Source: Stenotrophomonas acidaminiphila (GTDB lineage: Bacteria; Pseudomonadota; Gammaproteobacteria; Xanthomonadales; Xanthomonadaceae). From it: DNA of 64,000 nt. How positions within the stretch are numbered: the stretch's first letter is position 1; every line of letters begins with the position of its first letter. Position numbers and translations under genes: made by a program. The notes under the pieces were generated by a model that worked only from the letters and a program-made list of their open reading frames with translations, had not been told where the DNA came from and ran no database searches. Below, one piece after another: positions 33,216 to 42,678 of the stretch. The stretch covers positions 53,687 through 117,686 of the forward strand of contig NZ_LDJO01000012.1 in assembly GCF_001431595.1 (NCBI RefSeq). The letters run 5' to 3'.

Positions 33216-34520
33216 TTACTGGCTCTTGAGCTGCAGCGCCGGGGTCACCTGCATCGCTCGCCATGCCGGCAGGAGGCCGGCCAGCAGGCTGGCGAAGATG
33301 GCCATGGCGAAGGTCAGCAGCAGCATCGAGCCGTCCAGGTGCGCCAGCGACGCGTACTCGGCCGGGCGCTGCCGCACCGCCCACAGTCCGGCGAGCGCGA
33401 ACAGCAGGCCGAGCAGGCCGCCGGCCAGGCCGACGGTGCCGGCTTCGACCAGGCACTGCTTGAAGATTTCGCCGCGGCTGGCGCCGAGCGCCCGGCGCAC
33501 GCCGATCTCGCCGCTGCGGCGCAGGAACTTGGCCAGCAGCAGGCCCACGGTGTTGACCAGGCACACCAGCAGGAAGCCGAACGCCAGCCACATCTGCAGG
33601 CGCACGTCGCCGGGCACCACGCCGCGGTAGTCCATCCACTGCATCACATTGCGCAGGCGGGTATTGGCCGGGCGCTCGAAGCGGCCGGCGGCGCGCTGCT
33701 GGTCGGAGTAGTTGTCCAGGTAGGTCTTGAACGTGCCGGCATCGCCGGCCGAGTCCAGTTCCACCCAGTACTGGATCCAGGCGCAGGGCACGTTCAGCGC
33801 GGTGGCGTCGTTGACGATCTCGCGGCCAAAGCAGTTCATGTTGCCGCTGCGGTCCAGCTTCAGGTCGCGCGAGGTGGAGAACGGCAGCAGCACTTCTTCC
33901 TTGCGGTCGTACTTGCCGACGAACACGTCGTAGAACAGCGGCTGCGGCGACCAGGTGTCGAGCACGCCGACGATGCGCAGCGGATGGCCTTCGAACAGCA
34001 CCTCGCGGCCGACGCTGTTCCCGCCCTTGAACAGCTTCTCGTTGAGGTTGCGGCTGATCACCGCCACCCGGGCGTGGCCGCTGTCCTCGGCGCCGCTCCA
34101 GCCCTGCCCGTACAGGAACGGCGTGTCGAACATCGGGAAGAAATCGGCGGAGGTGTAACGCGCGCTCACGCTGAACGGCTTGAGCGCATCCACGCGCGGA
34201 TCGACGATGCCGTCGCCGCCGGTCATCATCGCCTGCCGCGGGGCCTTCTTCTGCCGCAGCAGTTCCTCGGCATCGAAGCGGGTCAGCTGCTGCTCCGGCT
34301 CTTCGCCCGGCTTGTAGCCTTCCTTGGTGTAGGGATCGAGCTGCACATAGAACAGGCGCTCGCTCTTGTGCGGGATGGGGTCGCCGGACAGCACCTTGAA
34401 CACGGTCAGGGTGGTCATCGCCGCGCCGATGCCGAGCGCGATGGCCAGTACCATCAACGCGGTGAGCACCTTGTTGCGACGGAAGCTGCGCAGCGCCAGT
34501 TTGAAGTAGTAGGCGAACAT
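33216..34520 (-). CDS. FtsX/MacB-type ABC permease, type A, pair 2
   Basis: A 434-residue permease starting MFAYYFKLALRSFRRNKVLT. N-terminal helix, periplasmic domain with the paired cysteines (MNCFGRE...VPCAWIQYWVEL), then three helices with KFLRRSGEIGVRRALGAS. It is very similar to the pair 3 A protein, and both end in ALQLKSQ. The ATG at 34520 is preferred over a long upstream extension because it aligns with the paralogues. It follows the pair 1 B gene by 20 bp. Confidence 0.92.
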   Translation of the reverse strand: MFAYYFKLALRSFRRNKVLTALMVLAIALGIGAAMTTLTVFKVLSGDPIPHKSERLFYVQLDPYTKEGYKPGEEPEQQLTRFDAEELLRQKKAPRQAMMTGGDGIVDPRVDALKPFSVSARYTSADFFPMFDTPFLYGQGWSGAEDSGHARVAVISRNLNEKLFKGGNSVGREVLFEGHPLRIVGVLDTWSPQPLFYDVFVGKYDRKEEVLLPFSTSRDLKLDRSGNMNCFGREIVNDATALNVPCAWIQYWVELDSAGDAGTFKTYLDNYSDQQRAAGRFERPANTRLRNVMQWMDYRGVVPGDVRLQMWLAFGFLLVCLVNTVGLLLAKFLRRSGEIGVRRALGASRGEIFKQCLVEAGTVGLAGGLLGLLFALAGLWAVRQRPAEYASLAHLDGSMLLLTFAMAIFASLLAGLLPAWRAMQVTPALQLKSQ

Positions 34521-34540
34521 GGACGGGTCCTTGCGGGCGG

Positions 34541-35758
34541 TCACTGACCGCGGGTGGCGACGATGGGCGGAACGGTGGCGGCGCGCAGTGCCGGGCCGAT
34601 GACGGCTGCCTGGCCGAGCGCGAACAGGGCGATGGCGCCGAGCGGCAGGTACAGCAGCGGCAGCCGCGCGGTCTCGAAGTAGTGCATCAGCACCTGGTTG
34701 CCGGCATAGGCCAGCAGCATGCCCAGCACGATGCCTGCGGCGCTCAGCAGCAGGTTTTCGGTCTGGAAATAGGCCACCACCTGGCGCCGGGTGGCGCCGA
34801 GCGCGCGGCGGATGCCGATCTGCCGGGTGCGCTGCTGCACCCAGAAGCTGGCCAGGCCGACGATGCCCAGCGCGGTGACCAGCAGCATCGCCAGGCACAC
34901 GCCCAGCAGCAGCCGGGTCATGGCGCGGTCCTGGGTGAAATAGCGGTGGCGCAGTTCGGCCAGGGTGGTGCTGTACTCGCGGTTGAGGATGGCTTCGGGC
35001 ACCAGGGTCGGCGCGGCGGCCACCGCGGTCTGCACGATTCCGGGCAGGTCGCGCGGATCGGCACGCACCACGTAGGTGCCGCTCTGCGCATCGGTGGCCA
35101 CCGGCACGATCACCGACCACTGCGCCGCCGCGACGCCGCCTTCGCTGCGGCCGGGATTGGGCACCGCGAAGTGGTCGACGATGCCGGCCACGGTCAGATG
35201 GAAGGTGCTCATCCAGAACTCACGGCCGAGCGGGTTCTCGCCGGGCCACAGGTGCTCGGCGAAATCGCGGGTGATCCACACCTGCGCGTTGGCCGGCAGG
35301 AAGTTCTCGACCGGCTGGTAGTCGGCGGCGGTGAAGGCACGGCCCTGCACCGGCACCAGCCCCAGCGCCTGGATCGCGCCGGGGTCGAAGGTGTAGAAGT
35401 GCGGCACGCCGCCGAAGCGCTTGCCTTCCGGGTCCAGGGTGACGCCGGCGGCGCCGGCGCGCTGCGCGAACGGCAGGCTGTTGACCACGCCGGCGGCCTG
35501 CACGCCCGGTTGGCGGCGCAGCAGGTCGAGCCAGCGGCCGTTGATATCGGCGGGGTTGCAGCCTTCGCAGTCGTTCAGCGACAGCGTGGCCAGCGACGCT
35601 TCGTCCACGCCGCTGTCCAGGCCGATCAGGTCGATGCGCGACACCGCCATGAACAGGGCGTTGCACAGCACCGCGCAGGCCAGGGCGATCTCAAGCGTGA
35701 TCAGCAGCGCCGAGACGCGGTGCCGGGTCAGGGTCGCCAGGATGGGTTTGATGTCCAT
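34541..35758 (-). CDS. FtsX/MacB-type ABC permease, type B, pair 1
   Basis: A 405-residue permease starting MDIKPILATLTRHRVSALLI, the same length as the pair 3 B protein. N-terminal helix, periplasmic domain, three C-terminal helices, FWVQQRTRQIGIRRALGATR and an IPP-x-VATRG-like end. Its periplasmic domain has a CEGC cysteine pair (NDCEGCNPADING) not seen in the other B permeases. An in-frame ATG six bases upstream (35764) is also possible; 35758 matches the paralogues. It follows the A partner with almost no gap. Confidence 0.92.
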   Translation of the reverse strand: MDIKPILATLTRHRVSALLITLEIALACAVLCNALFMAVSRIDLIGLDSGVDEASLATLSLNDCEGCNPADINGRWLDLLRRQPGVQAAGVVNSLPFAQRAGAAGVTLDPEGKRFGGVPHFYTFDPGAIQALGLVPVQGRAFTAADYQPVENFLPANAQVWITRDFAEHLWPGENPLGREFWMSTFHLTVAGIVDHFAVPNPGRSEGGVAAAQWSVIVPVATDAQSGTYVVRADPRDLPGIVQTAVAAAPTLVPEAILNREYSTTLAELRHRYFTQDRAMTRLLLGVCLAMLLVTALGIVGLASFWVQQRTRQIGIRRALGATRRQVVAYFQTENLLLSAAGIVLGMLLAYAGNQVLMHYFETARLPLLYLPLGAIALFALGQAAVIGPALRAATVPPIVATRGQ

Positions 35759-35766
35759 GCTCATGC

Positions 35767-37089
35767 TCACAGCGACTTGACCTGCAGGGCGGGATCGATC
35801 CGGCTGGCGCGCAGCGCCGGCAGCACGCCGGCAAGCAGCGTGGCGGCCACGGCCAGGGCGAAGGTGAGGGCCAGCATCGGCAGGTCCAGGTGCACCATGT
35901 CGGCGTACTCCAGCGGTTGCTGGCGCACGTTCCACAGCCCCAGCAGGGTCAGGCCCAGCCCGGCCAGGCCACCGGCCAGGCCGATCAGCGCCGCTTCGAC
36001 CAGGCACTGCATGAACACCATGCTGCGGGTGGCGCCCAGCGCGCGCAGCACGCCGATCTCGCCACTGCGGCGCAGGAACTTGGCCAGCAGCAGGCCGACG
36101 GTGTTGAACAGGCAGATGCCGAGGAAGGCCAGCGCCAGCCACGACTGCAGGCGCGCATCGCGCGGCACCGCGCCGTTGTAGTCCAGCCACTGCATCAGGC
36201 TCGGCAGGCGCACGTTGTCGGTCTGGCGGATGCGGCCCAGCTCGTGCTGCTGGCGCACGTAGCCGTCCATGAACTGGCGGTAGCCGGCGACCTTGGTGCT
36301 GTCGTCCAGCTGCACCCACAGCTGCAGCCACACGCAGGGCGAGTTCTCCAGGTGGCCCGGGCGCTCGGGCAGCGCCCAGCAGGTGAACTGGCGGAAGTTG
36401 CCGGCGTTGAGCTGCAGGCCGGTGAAGAACGGCACCATCACGTCCTCGGGCTTGGCGTAGTACGACGCGGTGTCGCCCTGGGCGAAGCGGCCGCCGGCCA
36501 CCGTGTAGAACTGCGGCGACGGCCGCCATGGTGCGAGCACGCCGACGATGCGCACGTCGCTGCCGCGGATGCGCAGCATCTTCCCGGTGCTGTCGGTGCC
36601 GCCGAACAGGTGCTGGTTGAGGTCCCAGGAGATCACCGCCACGCGCGCGCGGCGTTCGTCGTCCTCGGCCGACCAGCCGCTGCCCCAGGCCATCGGCACC
36701 TGGAACATCGGGAAGAAATCGGCGGTGGTGGAAAGCATGCTCGCCGGCTCGCCGCTGTCCGGTGCCTGCAGCTTGACCGGACTGTCCACCACCAGTGCCT
36801 GGCGGTCGGCCCTGGCGGCGCGCCACAGGTCCACGGCCGTGGTGTAGTCGAGCATGTCCAGCGGGTTGGGACGCGGTTCCTCGCTGGGCGTCGCATCGAT
36901 CTGCGGGTAGTAGATGTGCTGGCTGCGCCCGGGCAGCGGATCACCGGAAAGCAGGTGCCGCACGGTCAGGGTCGTCATCGCCGCGCCGATGCCCATGGCG
37001 ATGGACAGCACCATCAGCCCGGTGAGCACCGGCGTGCGGCGAAGGCTGCGCAGGCCCTGTCCGAGGTAGTAGGGGAGCAGCGACAGCAT
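35767..37089 (-). CDS. FtsX/MacB-type ABC permease, type A, pair 1
   Basis: A 440-residue permease starting MLSLLPYYLGQGLRSLRRTPVLT. N-terminal helix (MVLSIAMGIGAAMTTLTV), a periplasmic domain with the paired cysteines (FTCWALP...SPCVWLQLWVQL), and three C-terminal helices with KFLRRSGEIGVLRALGAT. It lies nine bases after the ATPase gene, so it is the permease most directly coupled to the ATPase and adaptor and probably represents the ancestral pair. Confidence 0.92.
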   Translation of the reverse strand: MLSLLPYYLGQGLRSLRRTPVLTGLMVLSIAMGIGAAMTTLTVRHLLSGDPLPGRSQHIYYPQIDATPSEEPRPNPLDMLDYTTAVDLWRAARADRQALVVDSPVKLQAPDSGEPASMLSTTADFFPMFQVPMAWGSGWSAEDDERRARVAVISWDLNQHLFGGTDSTGKMLRIRGSDVRIVGVLAPWRPSPQFYTVAGGRFAQGDTASYYAKPEDVMVPFFTGLQLNAGNFRQFTCWALPERPGHLENSPCVWLQLWVQLDDSTKVAGYRQFMDGYVRQQHELGRIRQTDNVRLPSLMQWLDYNGAVPRDARLQSWLALAFLGICLFNTVGLLLAKFLRRSGEIGVLRALGATRSMVFMQCLVEAALIGLAGGLAGLGLTLLGLWNVRQQPLEYADMVHLDLPMLALTFALAVAATLLAGVLPALRASRIDPALQVKSL

Positions 37090-37098
37090 GTCCGTGCC

Positions 37099-37821
37099 TC
37101 AGTCCTGGATGGCCGTTTCGACCGCGGCCACGGCGCGGCCCAGCGACGGTTCGCGCAGCAGGTCGGTGGCCTGGCCGTCGACGATGTGCACGTTGCGCTG
37201 CGCGCGCGCGGCCAGTTCCGGATCGTGGGTCACCATGACGATGGTGGTGCCCTGGCTGTTGATCTCCTCCAGCAGCTCCATGACGCCGCGTGCCATCTGC
37301 GTGTCGAGGTTGCCGGTCGGTTCGTCGGCCAGCAGCAGGCGCGGGCTGCCGGCCAGGGCGCGGGCGATGGCGGCGCGCTGCTGCTGGCCGCCTGACAGTT
37401 CGGCCGGGTAGTGCTTCATGCGCGAGCCCAGGCCGACGCTGCTCAGCGCCTTCTCGATGCGCTCGCGGCGCTCGGCCGACGGCATGCCGCGGTAGCGCAG
37501 CGGCACGTCGACGTTGTCGAACAGGTTCAGGTCGGGGATCAGGTTGAAGCCCTGGAAGATGAAGCCGATCTTCTGGTTGCGCAGGCGCGAGCGGGCGTCG
37601 TCGCCCAGGTGGCTGACGTCCTGGCCGTCGAGCAGGTACTTGCCGCTGGTGAAGGTCTCCAGCAGGCCGGCGATGTTGAGGAAGGTGGTCTTGCCCGAGC
37701 CGGACGGGCCGGTGACGGCGACGAACTCGCCTTCGCGCACGTGCAGATCGAGCGAGCGCAACGCGTGGGTTTCGACCTGTTCGGTGCGGAAGACCTTGGA
37801 GACGGATTGCATCTGGAGCAT
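37099..37821 (-). CDS. ABC transporter ATPase, LolD/MacB type
   Basis: A 240-residue free-standing ATPase: Walker A GPSGSGKT (38-45), Q-loop IGFIFQGFNLIPDL, signature LSGGQQQRAAIARAL, Walker B LLLADEPTGNLD and H-loop MVTHDPE. The TGNLD extension is typical of the LolD/MacB/FtsE group that works with FtsX-type permeases. It is the only ATPase in the operon and so would have to energise all four permease pairs, or be shared with ATPases elsewhere. It lies 46 bp after the adaptor gene. Confidence 0.95.
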   Translation of the reverse strand: MLQMQSVSKVFRTEQVETHALRSLDLHVREGEFVAVTGPSGSGKTTFLNIAGLLETFTSGKYLLDGQDVSHLGDDARSRLRNQKIGFIFQGFNLIPDLNLFDNVDVPLRYRGMPSAERRERIEKALSSVGLGSRMKHYPAELSGGQQQRAAIARALAGSPRLLLADEPTGNLDTQMARGVMELLEEINSQGTTIVMVTHDPELAARAQRNVHIVDGQATDLLREPSLGRAVAAVETAIQD

Positions 37822-37867
37822 GGGAAGTTCCTGCGCTGGGAAGGGAATGCGTGAAGGGGCGGGGGAA

Positions 37868-39136
37868 TCAGTTGATGGAAACGCGTTCGGCGTCGCCGAA
37901 CAGGTCGGTACCGGAAACGACGACCTTCTCGCCCGGCTGCAGGCCGGAGACGATCTCGACCTCGCCCAGGCTGCTGACGCCGAACTGCACCGGGCGGCGG
38001 CTGGCGGTGCTGCCGCTGACCACCCAGGCGTAGCGGCCGCCGGACTGCTCGACGAACGGGCCGCGCTCGACCTTGACCACGTTCTTGCGGGTGTCGAGCA
38101 GGATGCGCGCGCTCATGCGCTGGCTCTGGCGCAGGCCTTCGGGCTGCTTGTCGGAGAAGCGGATGCGGGCCACGACCTCGCCGTTGACCACTTCCGGCGA
38201 GACCGCGGAGATCTCGCCCGGGAACGGCTGGCCGGAGCCACTGGTGAGCTGGGCCGGCATGCCGATCGCCAGATCGCGGGCGAAGCTCTCGGGCACCTTG
38301 ATCTCGATCTCGAAGCGCGACAGGTCGACCACGCCCAGGATCGGCGCGTTGGCCGCGACCTGGGTGTGCTGGGTGGCCTGCACCTGGCCGACCTGGCCAT
38401 CGAACGGCGCGCGCAGGGTGAGTGCGTCGACCTGCCGCTGCACTTCGTCCACCACCGCCTGCTGGCGGTTGGCGAGCAGGCGCTTGTTGCGCGCGTCCAG
38501 GTCCGCACCCTGGCTCTGCAGCGCGGCATCGCTGCGCGCGTGCTGCAGGGTGATCTCGGCCTTCTTCAGGTCGTCCTGCGCCTTGGCCAGGTTGACCTGC
38601 GGCACCGCGCCGCCGTCGAAACCGCGCTGGTAGCGCTCCAGGTCGCGGGCGGCGGCCTGGCGGTCGATGGCGGCCTGGTCGGTGACCTTGCTGGCGGTGG
38701 CGCGGGCCAGGGTGGCGTCGAGCGCGGCGCGCCCGGCCTCGGCTTCCAGGCCGGCCAGGGTGGCCTGTTCCTGCGCCAGCTTGCTGCGCAGTTCCGGGCT
38801 GTCGATCACCGCCAGCTCCTGGCCCTGCTTGACCACGTCGCCGGCCACCACCTTCAGGGTCACGGTGCCGGCGGAGATCGCGTACAGCACCGGGCTGTTG
38901 GCGGCGATCACGCGGCCGTCGGCGGCGATGTCGCGTACCAGGTCGCCGCGGCCGACGGTGGCGATGCGCAGGCGCGCGCCATCGAACGAGCGCGAGCCGC
39001 CCAGCCAGCCCTTGGCGACGAAGCCGATGCCCGCCAGCACCACGACCGTGGCCACGGCCGGCCACAGCCAGCGGCGCCACTGCGGCTGGGAGCGCTGGGA
39101 GATTGTCTGGTCCTGTGCGGAGGTGTCGCGGATCAT
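37868..39136 (-). CDS. HlyD/MacA-type periplasmic adaptor (membrane fusion protein)
   Basis: A 422-residue adaptor with one N-terminal membrane anchor (WPAVATVVVLAGIGFVAKGW), a split biotinyl/lipoyl-like domain (AGTVTLKVVAGDVVKQGQELAVID ... LTLRAPFDGQVGQVQATQH shown in part), a long coiled-coil hairpin (~115-250) and a C-terminal barrel domain. Such proteins bridge inner-membrane permeases to an outer-membrane channel. No outer-membrane factor gene is nearby. It is the first gene of the operon; the sigma-54 site lies ~35 bp upstream. Confidence 0.93.
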   Translation of the reverse strand: MIRDTSAQDQTISQRSQPQWRRWLWPAVATVVVLAGIGFVAKGWLGGSRSFDGARLRIATVGRGDLVRDIAADGRVIAANSPVLYAISAGTVTLKVVAGDVVKQGQELAVIDSPELRSKLAQEQATLAGLEAEAGRAALDATLARATASKVTDQAAIDRQAAARDLERYQRGFDGGAVPQVNLAKAQDDLKKAEITLQHARSDAALQSQGADLDARNKRLLANRQQAVVDEVQRQVDALTLRAPFDGQVGQVQATQHTQVAANAPILGVVDLSRFEIEIKVPESFARDLAIGMPAQLTSGSGQPFPGEISAVSPEVVNGEVVARIRFSDKQPEGLRQSQRMSARILLDTRKNVVKVERGPFVEQSGGRYAWVVSGSTASRRPVQFGVSSLGEVEIVSGLQPGEKVVVSGTDLFGDAERVSIN

Positions 39137-39169
39137 CGTCGGCTTCGCTGGAAGAGTTGGTATCCGTTA

Positions 39170-39185
39170 AGCAGGTCCCGTGCCA
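39170..39185 (-). promoter_or_regulatory. sigma-54 (-24/-12) promoter of the permease operon
   Basis: On the minus strand the sequence is TGGCACGGGACCTGCT, against the RpoN consensus TGGCACG-N4-TTGCW: one mismatch, with the invariant GG and GC at the exact 10-bp spacing. The expected transcription start is near 39160, giving a leader of about 25 bases before the adaptor ATG at 39136. The operon encodes a sigma-54 activator, which supports the call. Confidence 0.85.
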
Positions 39186-39231
39186 ACATCCATGTGCATG
39201 AAAAACAACAATTAATTTCCGTGCGAAGTAG

Positions 39232-39329
39232 TGTCCGGGTGTCCGCGGACACCGGCGCGGACAGTGTCCGCGGGCGCGTGTCCGGCAGTTGTCCCGTGGA
39301 TGTCCGAAGCAGCTGACCTAGAATGTCCG
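39232..39329. promoter_or_regulatory. TGTCCG cluster with palindrome: candidate enhancer of the permease operon
   Basis: Eight TGTCCG hexamers in 98 bp: forward at 39232, 39240, 39265, 39279, 39301 and 39324, and reverse at 39246 and 39258. Two pairs form palindromes: GGTGTCCGCGGACACC (39238-39253, perfect 16 bp) and CGGACAGTGTCCG (39258-39270). They lie about 86 and 104 bp upstream of the predicted sigma-54 start, where NtrC-type activators usually bind. The cluster also overlaps the presumed glmS promoter region (TAGAAT at 39319-39324). Confidence 0.7.
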
Positions 39330-39353
39330 CCTGTGATTCCAGGCGGGTGGACT

Positions 39354-41186
<1,833 letters not shown>

Positions 41187-41213
41187 GCGCGGCCGGGTGC
41201 CCGGCGACGCGGT

Positions 41214-41240
41214 GGCCGCGGCGGAACCCCGCCTGCGGCC
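41214..41240. terminator. stem-loop between convergent glmS and chrA
   Basis: Arms 41214-41224 and 41229-41240 pair over 11 bp with one bulged T and loop AACC, between the convergent stops of glmS and chrA. No T-run. Confidence 0.45.
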
Positions 41241-41249
41241 GCCGGGGCG

Positions 41250-42476
41250 CTACAGGTCCAGCATCGCGCCCGCGACGCCGCAGCCGGTCACCACCAGCCA
41301 CGGCGGCAGTTTCCACAGCGCCAGTGCGGCCAGGGCGGCCAGCGCCAGCGCGATATCCCGCGGCGCATGGATGGCGCCGGTCCACACCGGGTCGTAGAGC
41401 GCGGCCAGCAGCAGTCCGACCACCGCCGCGTTGATGCCGCTCAGCGCGGCGCGCATGCGTGCGTTGCCGCGCAGCCGGTTCCAGAACGGCAGCGCGCCTG
41501 CGACCAGCAGGAAGGACGGGGCGAAGATCGCCAGCAGGCACAGCACGCCGCCGCTCCAGCCCGACGGTGGCGCCTGCATGGACGCGCCGAGGAAGGCCGC
41601 GAACGCGAACAGCGGCCCGGGCATCGCCTGCGCCGCGCCGTAGCCGGCGAGGAAGGCGTCGTTGTCGACCCAGCCCGGTGCTACCACCGCCGCCTGCAGC
41701 AGCGGCAGCACCACGTGGCCGCCGCCGAACACCAGTGCGCCGGCGCGGAAGAACGCGCTGGCCTCGGCGACGGCCTGGCCGGGCAGCAGCGCGGCGAGCA
41801 GTGGCAATGCCCCCAGCAGGACGAAGAACAGCGCCAGCCACAGCGCACCGGCGCCACGCCCCACGGGGATCGTCCACGCGCCGGATCCGCACGCCGGTGT
41901 CGGCCTGAACAGCAGCACCCCGGCCAGCGCGGCGCCGGCGATCAGGCCCGGCTGCACCCAGGCCGAAGGGACGCGCAGGGCGATCGCGGCCGCCGCCAGC
42001 ACGAGCGCCGCCCATGCACCGCCGGCGTACAGGTTCCGGCCCATGTTCCAGACCGCCTGCGCCACCACCGCGACCGCCACGATCTTGAGCCCGTGCAGTA
42101 CGCCGGAGGGAATCACCCCCGGATATCCGGCCAGGAACCGCGCGAGGACGATCAGGGCGATGGCCGATGGCAGGGTGAAGCCGGCCCAGGCGGCGAATGC
42201 GCCACGGTACCCGCACCGCGACAGGCCCAGCGCCATGCCCACCTGGCTGCTGGCCGGCCCCGGCAGGAACTGGCACAGCGCCACGAGGTCGGCGTAGCCG
42301 CGCGGGTCCAGCCAGCGCCGTCGGGTCACGAACTCGGCGTGGAAGTAACCCAGGTGCGCGACCGGCCCGCCGAATGCGGTCAGGCCCAGGCGCAGGAACA
42401 CCAGGAACACGCCCCAGGCGCTTTCGCGGGCATCGGTGGCCGGGTTGCCGCCTGGCGTGCCGGCTTCAGGTGCCAT
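41250..42476 (-). CDS. chrA: chromate transporter ChrA
   Basis: A 408-residue inner-membrane protein with two CHR domains. The first has the signature FGGPVAHLGYFHAEFV and QFLPGPASSQ; the second has the matching FGGGHVVLPLL and AMPGPLFAFAAFLG. This is the long-chain ChrA architecture that exports chromate by proton exchange. It is monocistronic, with 202 bp between it and the next upstream gene. No chrB regulator is adjacent. Confidence 0.93.
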   Translation of the reverse strand: MAPEAGTPGGNPATDARESAWGVFLVFLRLGLTAFGGPVAHLGYFHAEFVTRRRWLDPRGYADLVALCQFLPGPASSQVGMALGLSRCGYRGAFAAWAGFTLPSAIALIVLARFLAGYPGVIPSGVLHGLKIVAVAVVAQAVWNMGRNLYAGGAWAALVLAAAAIALRVPSAWVQPGLIAGAALAGVLLFRPTPACGSGAWTIPVGRGAGALWLALFFVLLGALPLLAALLPGQAVAEASAFFRAGALVFGGGHVVLPLLQAAVVAPGWVDNDAFLAGYGAAQAMPGPLFAFAAFLGASMQAPPSGWSGGVLCLLAIFAPSFLLVAGALPFWNRLRGNARMRAALSGINAAVVGLLLAALYDPVWTGAIHAPRDIALALAALAALALWKLPPWLVVTGCGVAGAMLDL

Positions 42477-42678
42477 GGCGGTTCCGTAGCGACGCCGTTG
42501 TGTTGCCGGTGCGGCGCCGATGCGACGGGGGCCGGCAGGTGGCAGCGGGGGAACCGGTGGCGGGCATGGCGGGGCGCGTTGGCAAGGTGGTGCCCGACCT
42601 TAGCGCAGGCAGGTGACAGGCGTGTCCGCCGAACTCCCCCGCCCACCGGCCGGTCCGCCCGGCGGCGGTCGCATGCCG

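Noticed and set aside
26204..36826. Long in-frame N-terminal extensions of several permeases
   Set aside because: They lack membrane segments, overlap upstream genes and do not align with the paralogues. Starts were set by alignment and ribosome sites.
39231..39353. N-terminal extension of GlmS
   Set aside because: The enzyme's nucleophile must be Cys2 after Met removal, which fixes the start at 39354. The extension covers the TGTCCG cluster.
39137..39353. glmS ribozyme or riboswitch
   Set aside because: The leader is short and shows only the TGTCCG repeats and promoter-like elements, with no ribozyme core. Gammaproteobacterial glmS is not usually ribozyme-controlled.
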